In this document: piece after piece, positions 31,455 through 44,200 of the stretch
How the letters are laid out: each line of letters starts with the position of its first letter
Position numbering within the stretch: the stretch's first letter is position 1
Assembly (NCBI RefSeq): GCF_958298935.1
Contig: NC_084932.1
Span: 20,811,501 to 20,875,500, forward strand
Length of the DNA stretch: 64,000 bases
DNA from: Phragmites australis
Taxonomy: Eukaryota; Streptophyta; Magnoliopsida; Poales; Poaceae
Direction: 5' to 3'
Program-made: the position numbers and the translations under genes
The notes under the pieces: model-generated
What the model was told of the DNA's origin: nothing
Database searches by the model: none
The model's input: only the letters and a program-made list of their open reading frames with translations

Positions 31455-32068
31455 GCTACAAGGTCACATATCAAATTGCGATCATTTGGCTGAGATATTT
31501 AGAAATTCATCACATATTAATACAAATTGGAAGAAGAAAAATTTTATTTGTAAATTATAACCCTTGACAAAATTTGGCAAAATCAGTCATTAGTGACGTA
31601 TCAAGATTATGACCTGTCACTAATGCTCATTAGTGACCGATCACTGTTCTGACTCGTCACTAATGAGGTTAAAAGGATAAAATATCTAGTTTCCATCACA
31701 ACTACATGATAGGAGAGGTGGTAAGGGCTACACGCATGAGGGGGAGGTTGCCGGTTTGATTCCTACGGAACGCAATATGAAAATAGTGTGAAAAATAGCG
31801 TGGCTTGTGGGGTATATACGACGGGATGGCTCAGGTAATTTTTTTTTGACTTTTTTTTATCAAAAACACGAAAAACGTTCATCAATTATTAGTAATGGGT
31901 CAAGATTATGACCTGTCACTAATGATTTTTATCATTAGTGACGGTTCACGGTTATGACTCGTCACTAATGATCTCGCATCAATGACACGTTCAAGGTGAT
32001 GGGTGCGGGACCCGTCACTAATAACGGTTATCACCCGTCACTAAAGGTGTTTTTTTTTTCACGTAGTG
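31455..32068. mobile_element. Right end of a CACTA element
   Basis: Ends TTTTTCACGTAGTG at 32068, the exact complement of the CACTACGTGAAAAA start at 40933, so it belongs to the same family. Subterminal repeats of the form ATTAGTGACGGGTC...GACCCGTCACTAAT occur at 31590-32045. The left side is lost at the SIRE LTR boundary. Confidence 0.75.
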
Positions 32069-34972
32069 GTTTGTGCTACCCTGCTGCACCAGCACGTCAT
32101 CATCAGCCAGATACTCAATAAATTTTTGATACGTACATCTCTGTTTTCCTTTCTTAGAATTTTAGCAAGAGTCGACTTGAGAAGTAGTACTTCCTTCTAA
32201 TATACAAAGGTATCAGACATCTGGGTTCATCTCCTTGCATTGTTTTGCTCATAAACATGTTCAAGTAATGGTAAAGTTTGTGAGTAGATTAATAGAGTAT
32301 GGTTGACAACCTGTAATTTCTATAGTTAAATGGACTGATCCATGTTATACAAATAACATTTTCGCTTCATGATCTTTTAAGTGATACACTAATTGATACT
32401 ATATGTCTATATGTTAGTTTTTGTTTATAGATGATCTGCAAATATCAACTTTCATCTTACAACAGCTGCCAATGGTTGCAACAATTAATTGGAAAATCTC
32501 TATTATACAAGTAAATTATTTCATGTCTTGGTTTTCGGAGTATCTAATACACTAACTGATTATACTATATGCCAATTTTTTATTCTAGATGAGTAGCAAA
32601 TATCAGCTTACATCTTACATCCACTTTCGATATATGGTTTCTATCATTGAAATGATGCAATCATGTTTGCTCGGTCCTCCTAATATGCCACCTACATTAT
32701 GCGCCAATTTTGTTTTTGCTTCGTGTTTCATCAGTTTATGGGAACCATACTACACTCTTTTCCATATATTTTCTGTTTATTGCATCGCCTTTGGTAGAGT
32801 GCACCTTAGATTCACATAATAGCACAGACTTCTCATAGGGGCAGCTCTAAGTCACATTCTCACATGTAACATCTATCACCTGATCGTCTCCATGTTTGAG
32901 TGAGAATAACCCTGCTGAGCATATAGATAGCACTCACAGTGTGGTGAACATTGAAATTTTTGCTCATTTGGCTCAGCAGTAGTAGCTATGCTGTTATGCC
33001 ATCATGGTGTTTTTGCTGTCTTTAAGTAGTTGCATCCAAAAAACAAAGGATTCTTTCCCTTGATTGGGATCCCCTGAATCTGATGAGCTTTCAAGTTCCT
33101 ATTATGAATTTTGATGTACTTCTGCTCCTGCTCGCTGAAGCCCACAGATTTCCATGCACATATTTCAGGTGGCGTTTTGCCCATCCACATATTTCTCTCT
33201 TTGGCCACGTACTGCTCAGTATTAAGGAAAATAGTGGAAAGCTAGAGATAATTTAAAAATTATCACTCCTGTTTAAAAATTATCATCCATGGCCTTTTCT
33301 CTTTTGCCACTCCTGTTTGGTCAATGCTGTTTGACCTTAAGGAAAATAGTGGAAAGCTAGAGATAATTTAAAAATATAAGCAAAATACCTTAAATCACAG
33401 AAAAACCCATATAGATAATAAAACACAATGAAATTTATAATTAACTAAGGATAACTTGTGAACATTTGTTAAAATTGCATGATAATTTTACATTAGGAAA
33501 TTTTATAATAATTATTGTGTTACATAGAAGTCAAAGAGGGCTTAATATTTTCTCTAGTGCAATCCCTGTTCTAGTGTAAAATTTTCATTAAAAAATAGAA
33601 AATCTATTCAAATCTTTACCTGGATTTGTTTGGATTTTATGTTATTTTCTTTATTTGATTTTACTATGATTCGTTAGAACTTTTTATTGTGTTGACATGA
33701 CTGGAAGTGGCAAATTGAAAAATGGCACAGAGTAGTGCCCAAATGATGAAGTGGCAAAAGTGAGAATAGATATTCCTTGGTTGGCAACTGTAATTTTTCT
33801 GCGAGTGAATCAACTATGCTTTTTGCGCACCTTTTCAGCTCGCAGCCTTCTGCTAGACACGCATATATAAACAGATCGATCTTCTAGAAAATGAACATCT
33901 TCATGGATTTTGTTTGTGTTTTTAAAGTTATTTCGGCCTACCAAATAGGACTTTGTTACCGCATGTTGTCCTTCCAAAATGTTCACTTTACCATTGCACG
34001 CAGCACTTGATAGGAACAGACCATATCTTAATAGAATTAATCATGCAGGTACGGTCTAGCTACCAACAACGATCAGACGCTACATGGTTGCTAATTACAG
34101 TTGCAGACCCAATAATGCTCGAACTGTATACAGTTGCAGGTCACCAATTCGACCGTTGCAGGGACCTGTTTCCTTCAAGCTAGCCAACTACAAACCGGAC
34201 AATTGTGGCCCTAATAAACTACAAATAAATTCTTAACCACAATGCGTGTGTGAACTGACATGAAATGGACGGCACATATATTCGATTCAGTTAGTGTGTG
34301 CTTTAATTAAAGATTTTTATGTATGAAGTTGATAATCATGTACAAACCGGACAGTTATTAGGAGCGGATAATTGAAGTGATATGCATAAGCTTGAGTGCA
34401 CTTTTAATTGTCAAATTTTGTTATAAAGACACATGAGCGAGCTGATCTGACTCCAATTTTATATATATGAGCTCTTTTCTATCTATGATTAAATGGCAAC
34501 CTTTATTTTTTAAGATGAAAAAGCTTTATTCCAATATGAAATAACTTCGGTCTCAGCACCAAGCGAGTCCATGTAGCTATTACAAAAGAAAAAGGAAAAA
34601 TAAACAAAGGAGAAAAGACCAAAATCAGTATGCAGCAAGCAATACTGAATGGTTACGTTGTCTACAAGAGTAGGTACAACAAAATCAAGTGGGTTGTCAC
34701 AATGACTTTGAGCTCGATTCTCAAACTTAATTCACTTGCAGTAAAGAAAACAATTTGGATTGGGTTGGTGAACGGATAAAATTTTGGGTTGTTGTAACTT
34801 GTACAAAAACTATTAATTTGCTAATGAATACATATTTGAATCATTCATACATACGAACATAGCAAGTAGCATTGGAAAAGATATGTCAACATTGATTGTT
34901 ACGACTAAGAAACAGAGTGAGTCTAATATGCAACATTACAATTTAATAGCAGTTTATCTGTGAATTTGAGTT
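32069..34972. other. Intergenic AT-rich region
   Basis: No gene recognised over about 2.9 kb. A - strand frame at 33002-33208 is open for 68 aa but has no known domain. Confidence 0.5.
33222..33375. repeat. 39-bp direct repeat, spacing 115 bp
   Basis: The block beginning TTAAGGAAAATAGTGG occurs at 33222-33260 and again at 33337-33375 with no visible difference. A GTTTAAAAATTATCA duplication lies between. It looks like a small segmental duplication. Confidence 0.8.
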
Positions 34973-36069
34973 CACTACTGAAGAAATCCTTAACACTGCT
35001 GACTCTAAAAATCCTTTTACTATCGGTTTTGGAGCCGTCAGTAGCAACAGTTCGACTATTACTGCCGGTCTGGGAACCGGCAGTGAAGAGGTTTTCACTG
35101 CCGGATAAAGCCTTCAGCCAACAGTGATAGTCGATTCCCGATTCAACATGTTTGTGATCGAAAAAAGGAAAAAATATTTTTTTATACCAGAGGCACCCGA
35201 TCAACTACTACTTCATCTGCCCTCGACTAGAAGCTCGAGTACCGATCACTACTCACTCGCTATTTTTTCACACGAGTTCTAGGACTTGAACTCACGACCT
35301 CGATCAAAAGCTCCACACGCATGACCTCTCTAACCATCTCACCTCTCATTCGTTCTTGAGTATAATAGCAAAATCAATCATTTTGACATCTTCTCATCGA
35401 AGGTTTGAATGGCTATTTCACATCTAAATGATCCTAAATGAAATGGTTATCAACTATAAAGTTGTACATCTCGTCGAGTTGTACAATGTTAATATAAATT
35501 TTGTCTCCATCCGACTCCGTATAAAAAAGTTTGTGTCCAATCCGTATAGTGTTCAGTAAAACAGCTATAACTTTTGCATACGAAGTTCAATTTTGACGTC
35601 CGACCTCTACTTTCGAAGTTAATGATGAGGCGCATTAAAATAAATATAGGTGTTTAGACATGTACCTTCCTTGACCCTTAAAAAGGGCTCCGAAGATCCT
35701 CAACAGGACCTCTGAAGTTTTTGGGACTGACCTTCTCCAATTTGCCTGATAATTTTTGGAGACATAGTGCTACAGCTGAAAGTTAGTGCTGTGCAGACGT
35801 TTCATCAATCCGAGTTACCAAACTCACGATAAAAATATTTGAATTTGCAGTTTTCAACTCTGTTACCTTGTGTGTGGCTTTTTCAATGATTCATACTAGT
35901 TTTACACTATATCTAAGCTAAAAGTTTGTGGTCAAGTATGTGGCTCCCTCTATATCAGTTTTAGACATTTATTTGTGCATCTATATGGCGTAAAATAAAA
36001 AAAATGATCTACTACAAAGTTATAGATCTCATCAAGAGCTATAATTTTCATATAAAGTTTGTCTTCATC

Positions 36070-37195
36070 TAATGTTGAAATGAGGAATTTATCTAAACTT
36101 TTAAAGAGGGAGCACATCTTAGGACTAACAAATATTTCTTTTGAAAAAAGATAGGATTTGTAGTGCATGTCAAACGGGTAAGCAAGTTGGGGCTTCACAC
36201 CCCGCCAAGAACGTGATAATGGCTACAAGACCGTTGGAGCTTCTACACGTGGATCTATTTCGACGAATTGCCTATATAAGTATCGGCGATAACAAATATA
36301 GTTTAGTTATTATTGATGATTATTCTCGTTTTACTTGGGTATTCTTTTGCATTATAAAAGTGAAGTTCAAGCTACAATCAAGAAATTTGCAAGAAGAGCC
36401 CAAAATGAGTTCGATGTGAAGATCAAGAAAGTGAGAAGCGACAATAAAACCGAATTCAAAAACACTCAAGTCGAAGACTTTTTTGATGAAGAAGGAATCA
36501 AGCATGAGTTATCGGTATCCTACTCTCCTCAATAAAATAAGGTTATTGAGAGGAAGAATAAGACTCTAATTGAGTTGGCAATGTCTATGTTTGATGAGTA
36601 CAAGATATCAGATCAACTTTGGGTGAAGGTCGTCAACATCATATGCCATGCCATCAACCGGTTGTATCTCCATAAGATCTTAAAGAAGATCACTTATGAG
36701 CTTCTAACCTGTAAAAAACCAAATGTGTCATACTTTATAGTTTTTGACAGTAAGTGATTCATTATTAAGAAGAAGGCCAAAAGTTCTAAATTTGCACCTA
36801 AGATTCATTAAGGAATTTTCTTCGATATGGATCAAATGCCTATGCATACCGTGTTTTCAACAAAACCATCGATTGTGTTGAAATCGTGCGTGATTTTAAA
36901 TTTGATGAATCTAACGGCTCCCAAGTGGAGCAAATTGATCCTAATGTGTTAGGTGATGAAACAAATTCTAAGTGAAGCAATCAAGAAGATGGAAATTAGT
37001 GAGATAAAACCTCAAGAACCACAAGATCAACTAGAGCCTAATATTGGTCAAGATCAACCTAGTTCCTCAACTCAAGTGGAGCCACGTACATCAACTCAAG
37101 ATCAAGCTCATGGTGACTCCAACAATCTTCTTGATAATGATGAAGTTGAAGATGTCCAAACCCAATCCCAAGTGCCACACCTAAGGGTACATATA
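36070..37195 (+). pseudogene. SIRE-like Copia integrase and RT-linker fragment
   Basis: The + strand frames read MRNLSKLLKREHILGLTN, then DRICSACQTGKQVGA (part of the HHCC finger), LLHVDLFRRIAYISIG, IIDDYSRFTWVFF, KVRSDNKTEF and VIERKNKTLIELA. All three D, D, E catalytic positions can be recognised. A linker rich in Gln, Ser and Asp (36950-37180) that normally joins integrase to RT follows, ending VPHLRVH, where the fragment stops. Frame changes at about 36145 (extra A) and 36350 and stops near 36533, 36758 and 36810 kill it. No LTR accompanies it. Confidence 0.8.
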
Positions 37196-37268
37196 AAGTT
37201 GACCTTGCTTGAGTGAAAGGGGTTATCACTGTCAGCTAAAGGCTTCAGCCAACAGTGAAAGGTGTTAT

Positions 37269-38556
37269 CACTACTACAAAACATTATTTCACTACCGGCT
37301 CCAAAACACTCTTCATTGCCAGTTTTGGAGCCGACAGTGGGCAACGAGCAGTGATAGTCTCGGACTATCATTACTGGTCCAGGGACCGACAGTGAACGTG
37401 TTATCACTACCGGCTGAAGGCTTCAGTTGGCAGTGATAGTTGATTATCACTGTCGGTTGAAGTCTTTTGTCGACAGTGATAGTCGAGTGCTGAATCGATA
37501 TTTTTGGGTTCAAAAAATTGAAAAAACATATTTTTTGCACCCAAGGAACCCCCACACTCACGCCATCGCAAGTCACAAGTCATGCGATTTTTCGCGCAAA
37601 ATATGCACATGTGCAGTTCATGTCACTCTAATCTGGAACCTCTGAGCTCGCACGATACATCTTTACCATCCCATCATAGAAGTACTAGTGATAGTATTAG
37701 CATATGCAATCTTTTTGACAATTTTTGTCTAAAACTTTAAATAATTATTTGGATATCTAAATGACTTTAAATTAAAAGGTTTTCAACTACAAAGTTGTAG
37801 ATCTCGCCGAGGGCTATAATTTTGGTATAATATTTGTCCTCATCCGACTTCGTATGGAAAAGTTATAAAATTTTTAAAATAAATAATCATCCACTATCAC
37901 TATCGGCTCTAGCCACGAACCGGCAATGATAATTTAGTTTCACTATTGGTTCTTTTTGAATGGCCTTTTAGTGCCGGTCCTTGATACGAACCAACAGTGA
38001 TACTCTATCCCTGCTGGCTCGTAAGGAACCGGTAGTGATGGGCTGGTATATAAGCCTATTTAGGCAATAGTGTATCACTGCTGGCTGAAGGCTTCAGCCG
38101 ATAGTGAAATGGGTTATCATTGCCGGTTGAAGGCTTCAACTGGCAGTGATAGTCGATTACCACTGTCGGTTGAAGGCTTTAGTCGACAGTGATTTTCGCT
38201 ACCAACATGTTTGTGGTTAAAAAAAGCAAAAAATATTTTCCCCATCCGACTTCCTATGAAAAAGTTATGAATTTTTTAAGGTATATTGTCATCCATTATC
38301 ACTGTCGGTTCGTGATTAAAACCGATAGTGATAGTTCAGGTATCACTACCGGTCAGTGTCGTCACCCGGTAGTGAAGCATCACTATCGGCTTAAGCCTTC
38401 AGCCAGTAGTGATACCCTTCATCACTGCTGGTTCATAAGTCATATTAGTTGATTCTTTTCGCGTGGCTTTTGAACGGATAGTAATACCCTATCACTACCG
38501 GCCCATTAGGTACCAATAGTGATGGGCTGATATATATGACCGATTCTGTAGTAGTG
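37269..38556. mobile_element. Nonautonomous CACTA element
   Basis: About 1.29 kb, from CACTACTACAAAACA to ATTCTGTAGTAGTG. No ORF of note. The ends carry many CACTnnCGGCTGAAG / CTTCAGCCGGnAGTG near-palindromes. Flanking trinucleotides (TAT, GTT) do not match, so the TSD has decayed or the limits belong to different elements. Confidence 0.6.
38080..38195. repeat. Tandem near-palindromic CACTA subterminal units
   Basis: Three consecutive units of about 35 bases, each with arms CACTGnCGGnTGAAG and CTTCAGnCGnCAGTG, at about 38083-38113, 38117-38150 and 38160-38195. Single units also occur at 37226-37255, 37405-37435 and 37446-37480. In CACTA elements such repeats are transposase-binding sites. 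Confidence 0.8.
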
Positions 38557-40126
38557 GTTGTACGTAGCTATAACTACATTAGTTCTTAGCTTGGTTCTTC
38601 TGATAACATGTTTGTACTCACCAATTCATATGAGTATATGTTAGTTTCTAGGTATTACTTAAATGACAGTAAACGGCCGTACCGGCCCAATTTGGTATAA
38701 AAGACACCAGAAGAGTTTTTTTTTTTGAGAGATCTACATTAGAAAAGTTTTGCATTCAAACTTTGGACCTTAAATATATGAAAGCATTTCTCTTTTATTT
38801 TCAAACTTTGGACCTGATTTGTTTTTTTTTGGATCAAATGCCCATCTATATGACATAGCCAGTGACGTGCCCATTTTAATTAATTGTAGCAGTGGCCGTG
38901 ATGACACGGGAAAGAAAATGAAAAACTTTCACAGAGCTACCGTGAGCTTCCCGGTATGCAGGAGCGAGAAGCAGGAGAGGCTGTAAATTCAATCAATAAG
39001 ATTTTTTTTTGAAGGTATGTGTACGGATTTTATGACACATAAAAGCAAAAATCAAAGACGGATGAAAAAGATTGCAAGTGTTTGTACGGTTGTACCAACA
39101 ATGCATGAATTTTACTTTATGTCACCAAATTGGCAGCTCTGACTATTGAGCATTGAAGAAAATAAGCAGCTAATTCGGATCCATGGGTAGGCTTGAAATA
39201 TTTGACCAGACTTGGACAGATTTATATAATCCGGTATCATGAGCATATGAACAAGTACAGATGTTACCCAATGGATTGAGCTTGTACTCCCAGCTGTGCA
39301 GTGAATACTACAATGCCAAATTAGCTAACCACATTGATCGTTATGCGCATATGCTTTAATTTCTTTCAGGTGGCCGAAGTGACACGTCTATGAACATGCT
39401 TCTTATTCCTTGTAGTCTACTATTTGATCATATTTAATTTTCTTTCACCTCTAATATAAATTTGTCGATTTTACTTGTATATACTTGGAATAATAGTTAA
39501 ATTGTGTAGACATTTCACTTAGTAGTTTAGGGCAACATTGCTTCGATCGATTAGGTTGAGGTAATAAACTAAATTGTGTGGACATTTCACTCAATATTTT
39601 CTTCTTTTTTCCTTTCTCTGGATCGATCTGGGTGTGCATTTGTTCCACTGTATGGCGGCAAAGCGACCATTGATTACAGATTACATATGGCATAATTAAG
39701 AAAATTAGTTGAATCCGTTTAAGAGTTTGCTGGAAATAAGCTAGGGGACCATATGCATGCATGCACTAGAATGTTCATCCACAAACAAGAGGGAGGGAAT
39801 AAAATAGCAGGTACCTGTGTAGGGCAGTTGTAAGCATTGATCAGCAAGGAACAGGCCCATGCAGAAGTAGGGCAAGTTTGTGTGGCATGCAAAAGCGCCC
39901 TTATGAACTGGCGGTTGGACGCTCTGATCGTGCAGTTCGTCACTCAAAATCCTCGAACCGTGAGATGTGGTCCTTTAGTTTGCTCAACTGTATGCTTTTA
40001 CAGGTCAATCACTCAGTTGTAGGATACGGCCGGGCAGTTGATAAATCTAGTGTTTTGTGTTCATCGTTCAGAGCATTTGTTCTTGTGTCACAAGAGATGG
40101 ATATACACTTGATGCACGGTATGAAG
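38557..40126. other. Intergenic region
   Basis: No gene recognised. Open frames at 39719-40129 overlap on both strands and have no domain. Confidence 0.5.
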
Positions 40127-40760
40127 TAGGGGTGTAATTAGATCGGATATGAACGGATATTATTGATTCTATATTTTATCTTATATTTTTTTATCAAAAT
40201 TGGAGCTGGACATGAATAGTGTCGGATATAGATACGTATGTGGATAATCTTGGTCACAAATACAGATCGAATATATAACGAGTTAGATGCAAATAATGTT
40301 GGTCATGAATATTTATTTGGATGTTGAGTAAAACCAATAACCATATATATCGCACATGTTATAATTATTTGATCATTCTATGTATCCAAAACTCAACTAC
40401 ATTAAAGGTCCAACAAGCAAATCAACAATATACTCCTATGTAAAGAGTTATGTAGAGCGAAATTAGAGAAGTTACAAGTGCCTAATATGCTGGTTGAAGG
40501 TTCTATTAATTTTTTAAATATATTAATTACTTCTAATGAAAAGTATCAACTACAAAGTCTCGTCGAAAGCTATAAAGATCGTCTCCATCCGACTCCGTAT
40601 GATAAAGTTATAAGCTCAATAAGATAGGCTCGGATATCCGATATCCGATGGATACTAGCATCCTACATCAAATATCCCATAGAACTATCCAAAATTTGAT
40701 ACGATATCTGAGATTTCTTTTAGATATCTGATATCCGAGATCCGATTAGCATCTAAAACG
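40127..40760. mobile_element. Ds-like hAT nonautonomous relic
   Basis: The left end TAGGGGTGTAATTAGATCGG followed by GATATGAACGGATAT matches the usual appearance of Ac/Ds-like grass elements. Subterminal GGATATCCGA repeats appear at both ends (40150-40250 and 40625-40745). The right terminus is decayed and no 8-bp TSD is visible. Confidence 0.5.
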
Positions 40761-40932
40761 ATTTTGAGCAATCAGGTGGGTAGAAAAAATCCAGCCTATT
40801 TTCACACCTAGTACGAAGCACAAAACTGATAATGGAGAAAGGAGAGCTAGCTGATCGACAAGAATCATTATTTCGATCGATCAAACAATAAGCATGAATT
40901 GAAGCAACTGCGAATGAATTGAATGCGCCATT

Positions 40933-41300
40933 CACTACGTGAAAAATAGACATGTGTGACAGTTCATACCCGTCATGGGTAACGGGTCCCGTACCTATCA
41001 TCTCGAACGTGTCACTGATGATTAGTCATTAGTGATGGATAAGGACCCGTCGCCAATGAGGTCATTGGTGACGAGTCATAACCTCGATCCGTCACCTTTG
41101 AGTGTCTCCCATGTGCTTTGGTGGCAGACATAAGTGACAGGTAAACTCTTCACCCATCACTTATGTACAAATATAAGTGACGGGTAACTAGGTTACCCGT
41201 CACTTATGTTTGTGTGCTGGGGGAATACATAAGTTACCTATTACATATATTTAATATAAGTAACAGGTAAATATGTTACCCGTCACTTATGTTTATGGTG
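40933..41300. repeat. Left subterminal repeat region of the CACTA
   Basis: At least six copies of (A/T)AGTGACGGGTA or its complement occur here, several as facing pairs. The strongest is a perfect 16-bp inverted repeat with a 3-bp centre at 41173-41207. Confidence 0.85.
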
Positions 41301-41739
41301 TCTTGCTGGATTGGCCTGCTTCCTGGCTACATCCTAAAGTGTAACCAGGATTTGGCAGCTATCCTCTCCCTACAAACAACAGCAACGCATCCAAATTCAT
41401 AACGATAAACACACTTTTATAAGAACTCACTTCATCACAAAATCGCAAAGGTTACAAAATTTCAATCTATTAATTACAGAATCACAAATGTTACAAAATT
41501 CCGATCAACTCATATTACACAAGACATCACAAACTAGGGATTCTAGAGTGAAACTCGTCGTGTGGGTTGATGACTTCAGACACCATGAACTTGACGATCT
41601 GTTGTCGAATCTCTGGGATTGCAGCGTTATCAAAAAAAGAGAGCGTCAAATCCCTAGCATAATTTGACATGTAACTAATATCATGTTACCATATAATTAA
41701 AGTAATTACTAAAATTAGTTAAAAATCATCTCGTATTGA

Positions 41740-42560
41740 ACTTACATCAGGGGATTTGAGACCCTTCATGCGGAGCATGAGGAGCATGTTACATGCAACA
41801 TAGAATTCGCAGGCGCTGCCCGGTGGCTGTTGGTGGCACTACTGAATAAAAAATTTAGTGTCAGATCAAAAGGAAAAAAATAGCAACAGAGAGCATTTGC
41901 CAATCTATTAGGTAGCACTTACCACGAACCCAGTCTTGTATGTTAGTCTGTGGCCATCTTTTTCGTTGTAGTCAGGTTGAGCTCAAAGGTACTTATCAAA
42001 AGTTTTGCATAAAGAGGGATCGATTAGGGAGCATTTGAATGTTAGAAAAGTTAAATATGTAAACTAAGCTAGATAGAATTTACGCATCGAGGAATCCTTT
42101 TATAGCGTTGTAATCACGCTCTCCAATGATGCAAATAGCCAGTAAGATTCAATGGCCACCGTTGTTGTGGGCGCCTAATAGGTAGTGCATTTTGAAATAT
42201 TGTTGCATTGCCCTGGCCACTTGGTCCACAACAAAGTCACAGTGAAGTTGGATGACCGATATTGTTATGGCCTTAGGGTCAAGAAATGCGATGGAGTCCT
42301 TGTTCTTCTTTGTTTCTTTTATCAAGTGTCTACAGATAAGACCATAGTTAGATTCAAGACTTAGTGGTATTAATTAAAGAATATCCAGTTTCAAGGGACT
42401 TACAATGTGAAGACCCGTAATAATGATACGTTCATGCCATCAAGGTTGAAGAGGTCGTATAAGTCATTAAAACCCACAATGAAGTAGCTGTCATCTTTAC
42501 TTAAGAATTATCATCGTTTATACTATACGACTATGAAGTTGCATTGCTGTCTCTACAAGC
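41740..42560 (-). pseudogene. Ulp1-like (C48) cysteine-protease domain remnant of the CACTA
   Basis: The - strand reads KNKDSIAFLDPKAI, then YLLGAHNNGGH followed by a stop and ILLAICI (42160-42130), and, after an intron-like gap, QQPPGSACEFYVACNMLLML (about 41830-41770). This order matches the Ulp1/SENP-like domain that many plant CACTA elements carry: the His of the GHW motif and the Cys of the GSxxCG motif are catalytic. Here the His is present, but the Trp codon after it is TGA (42149-42151), and the Gly after the Cys is Glu. Coding pieces are separated by probable introns (about 42105-41830 and 42420-42330). It would have followed the TNP1-like gene before the Copia insertion. Confidence 0.65.
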
Positions 42561-42589
42561 CTGCATGTAATAACTATATAGGTTGATAC

Positions 42590-44183
42590 TGAAGGTGATA
42601 TGCCCTAGAGGTAATCATAGAGATGATTGTATCACATGCCTATGTTCATGTACTACCGAATTATGTGTTATTCCAAGAATGATTATCGTTTATATTGATT
42701 GGCAAGTATGTGACTTGTTCATTAAACTCTTTGTTTATTTCATGATGTTATTCTTAATCGATCCCTGGTCGCATATCATTATGATGATACATAAGACCAG
42801 CACATGTATTGATTCATGATCACGTTTCATGGATCATAGGTATAGAGGTACCAGGTCAATAATGTGGACATTTATGTTAGAGAACATGATGTTGGATAGA
42901 CCCACCTTGAGATACTGCTGGAATTGTTATTTATGATGTGCCATCAGTTGTTATCTCAAATAGTGTACCTACAAGATCCTTAGACTTGAGATCGTCATTG
43001 ATTCTCAGAATGTGTAGTTGCATACTTTGAGGCTGTCAAACACTATTTCATAACTGGGTAATCATAAAGGTAATTTTTGGGTTTTCCATGAAACATATTG
43101 TGGGGTATGAGCGATCAAGATGGAATTTGCCTATGCTTGATAACGGGAGAGATATCTCTAGGCCCCTCGAGGTAGTTGGATTCAGAAAGTGCATGGCCAT
43201 GCCAATATGATTAAAGAGTTAATCATGATGAATCTACTATTTGATCGAGTAAATTGTTGTGCTATCACAAGGGTGGCATATATCTCGTCCTGAGCTTGAC
43301 TGGTATCGTGAGGCGAAGGGACCGGTGCATGTGTATATCAAGGTTCAACCAATATGATCTTTTATGTATACTTGGGAGTCAACATGCCCTGCTAGGGACC
43401 GCTATTGATTTCGGTTTGGAAAGGGTTTTTGAGTCATAGTCGTTTGTACATGAACCTAACGGGTCACACACTTAAGGGGTTGGAACAAAACATGCGAATT
43501 AGATTCGTATATGGGTTTTGATTGGATTGTGATCCATGAGAAGTTAGAATCCTAAAGGGCTTCCAATGTGGGATCCCATTGGTGAGCTCTATATAAGGAG
43601 AGACGTGGGTAGGGCGTGCTAAGGTTGAGCCACTGCGAAACCCTAGCAGTAGCCTTCCACATGATCTCCCAAAAACCCTAGCCGCACGTGCGGTGCTAGC
43701 ACATCGGCACTTGGCGTTTCTGCCCAACATGTGTGGATACGATAGAGGCGCTGCTGCTAATGCGACGCTGATCTTCTCGTCGAGTCGAACATGAGTTGGT
43801 GCTCTAAGTTGGTCGAGGAGCACGACCACCTGCTCGGAGTTGGTCCAGGAGCACGACCACATGCTCGGAGTTAGTCGAGGAGCACGACCATCTTCTCGGA
43901 GTTGGTCAAGGAGCATGACCACCTACTCGGTGTTGGTCAAGGATCATGACCACCTGCTCGGAGTTGGTTGAGGAGCGTTACCACTTGTGCGGGGCTGGTC
44001 GCAGTGAGAAGCTGCTCGTGGAGTTTGACACGATGATGTTGGATCGGTCTACTCCAACTCTTCTTCTGTTGCACTGCGCGTCGAGCGGTAACAATCTATG
44101 ATCTCCTACTAGCATGATTTTCTGGGTGAATGCAGTAGAATTTTTTTTGTTTTAGGCTAGCGTAGCCTGCCCGTTCCCCAACA
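42590..44183 (+). repeat. 5' LTR of the Angela-like Copia
   Basis: Contains a TATATAAG box at 43590-43597 and a 31-bp minisatellite at about 43802-43990. The LTR ends directly against the primer site. Confidence 0.92.
43802..43990 (+). repeat. 31-bp minisatellite in the 5' LTR
   Basis: About six units with starts every 31 bases (43802, 43833, 43864, 43895, 43926, 43957). Each unit contains CTCGGAGTTGGTCGAGGAGC and GACCACCTG with variants. Confidence 0.85.
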
Positions 44184-44200
44184 GTGGTATCAAAGCCATC
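44184..44200 (+). other. Primer-binding site of the Angela-like Copia
   Basis: GTGGTATCAAAGCCATC directly follows the LTR end; TGGTATCA matches the initiator tRNA-Met complement. Confidence 0.8.

Larger units (their letters stand above)
34973..38556. mobile_element. CACTA cluster with a nested Copia fragment
   Basis: A CACTA-type left end (CACTACTGAAGAAATCC) at 34973 is followed by ACCGGCAGTGA repeats at 35030-35130 and the AACTATAAAGTTGTACATCTC-type motif seen again at 37780. A SIRE integrase fragment occupies 36070-37195, then repeats resume and a second CACTA left end appears at 37269. The right end at 38556 reads ATTCTGTAGTAGTG. Either two elements are nested, or one element carries a duplicated end. 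No transposase gene is present. Confidence 0.6.

Noticed and set aside
38557..40126. Possible small genes between the CACTA cluster and the Ds-like relic
   Set aside because: Frames overlap on both strands, are under 110 aa and have no recognisable motif or splice structure.
43802..43990. Regular 31-bp repeats that could suggest a CRISPR-like array
   Set aside because: Units are contiguous with no unique spacers and lie inside a retrotransposon LTR of a plant genome; they are a minisatellite.
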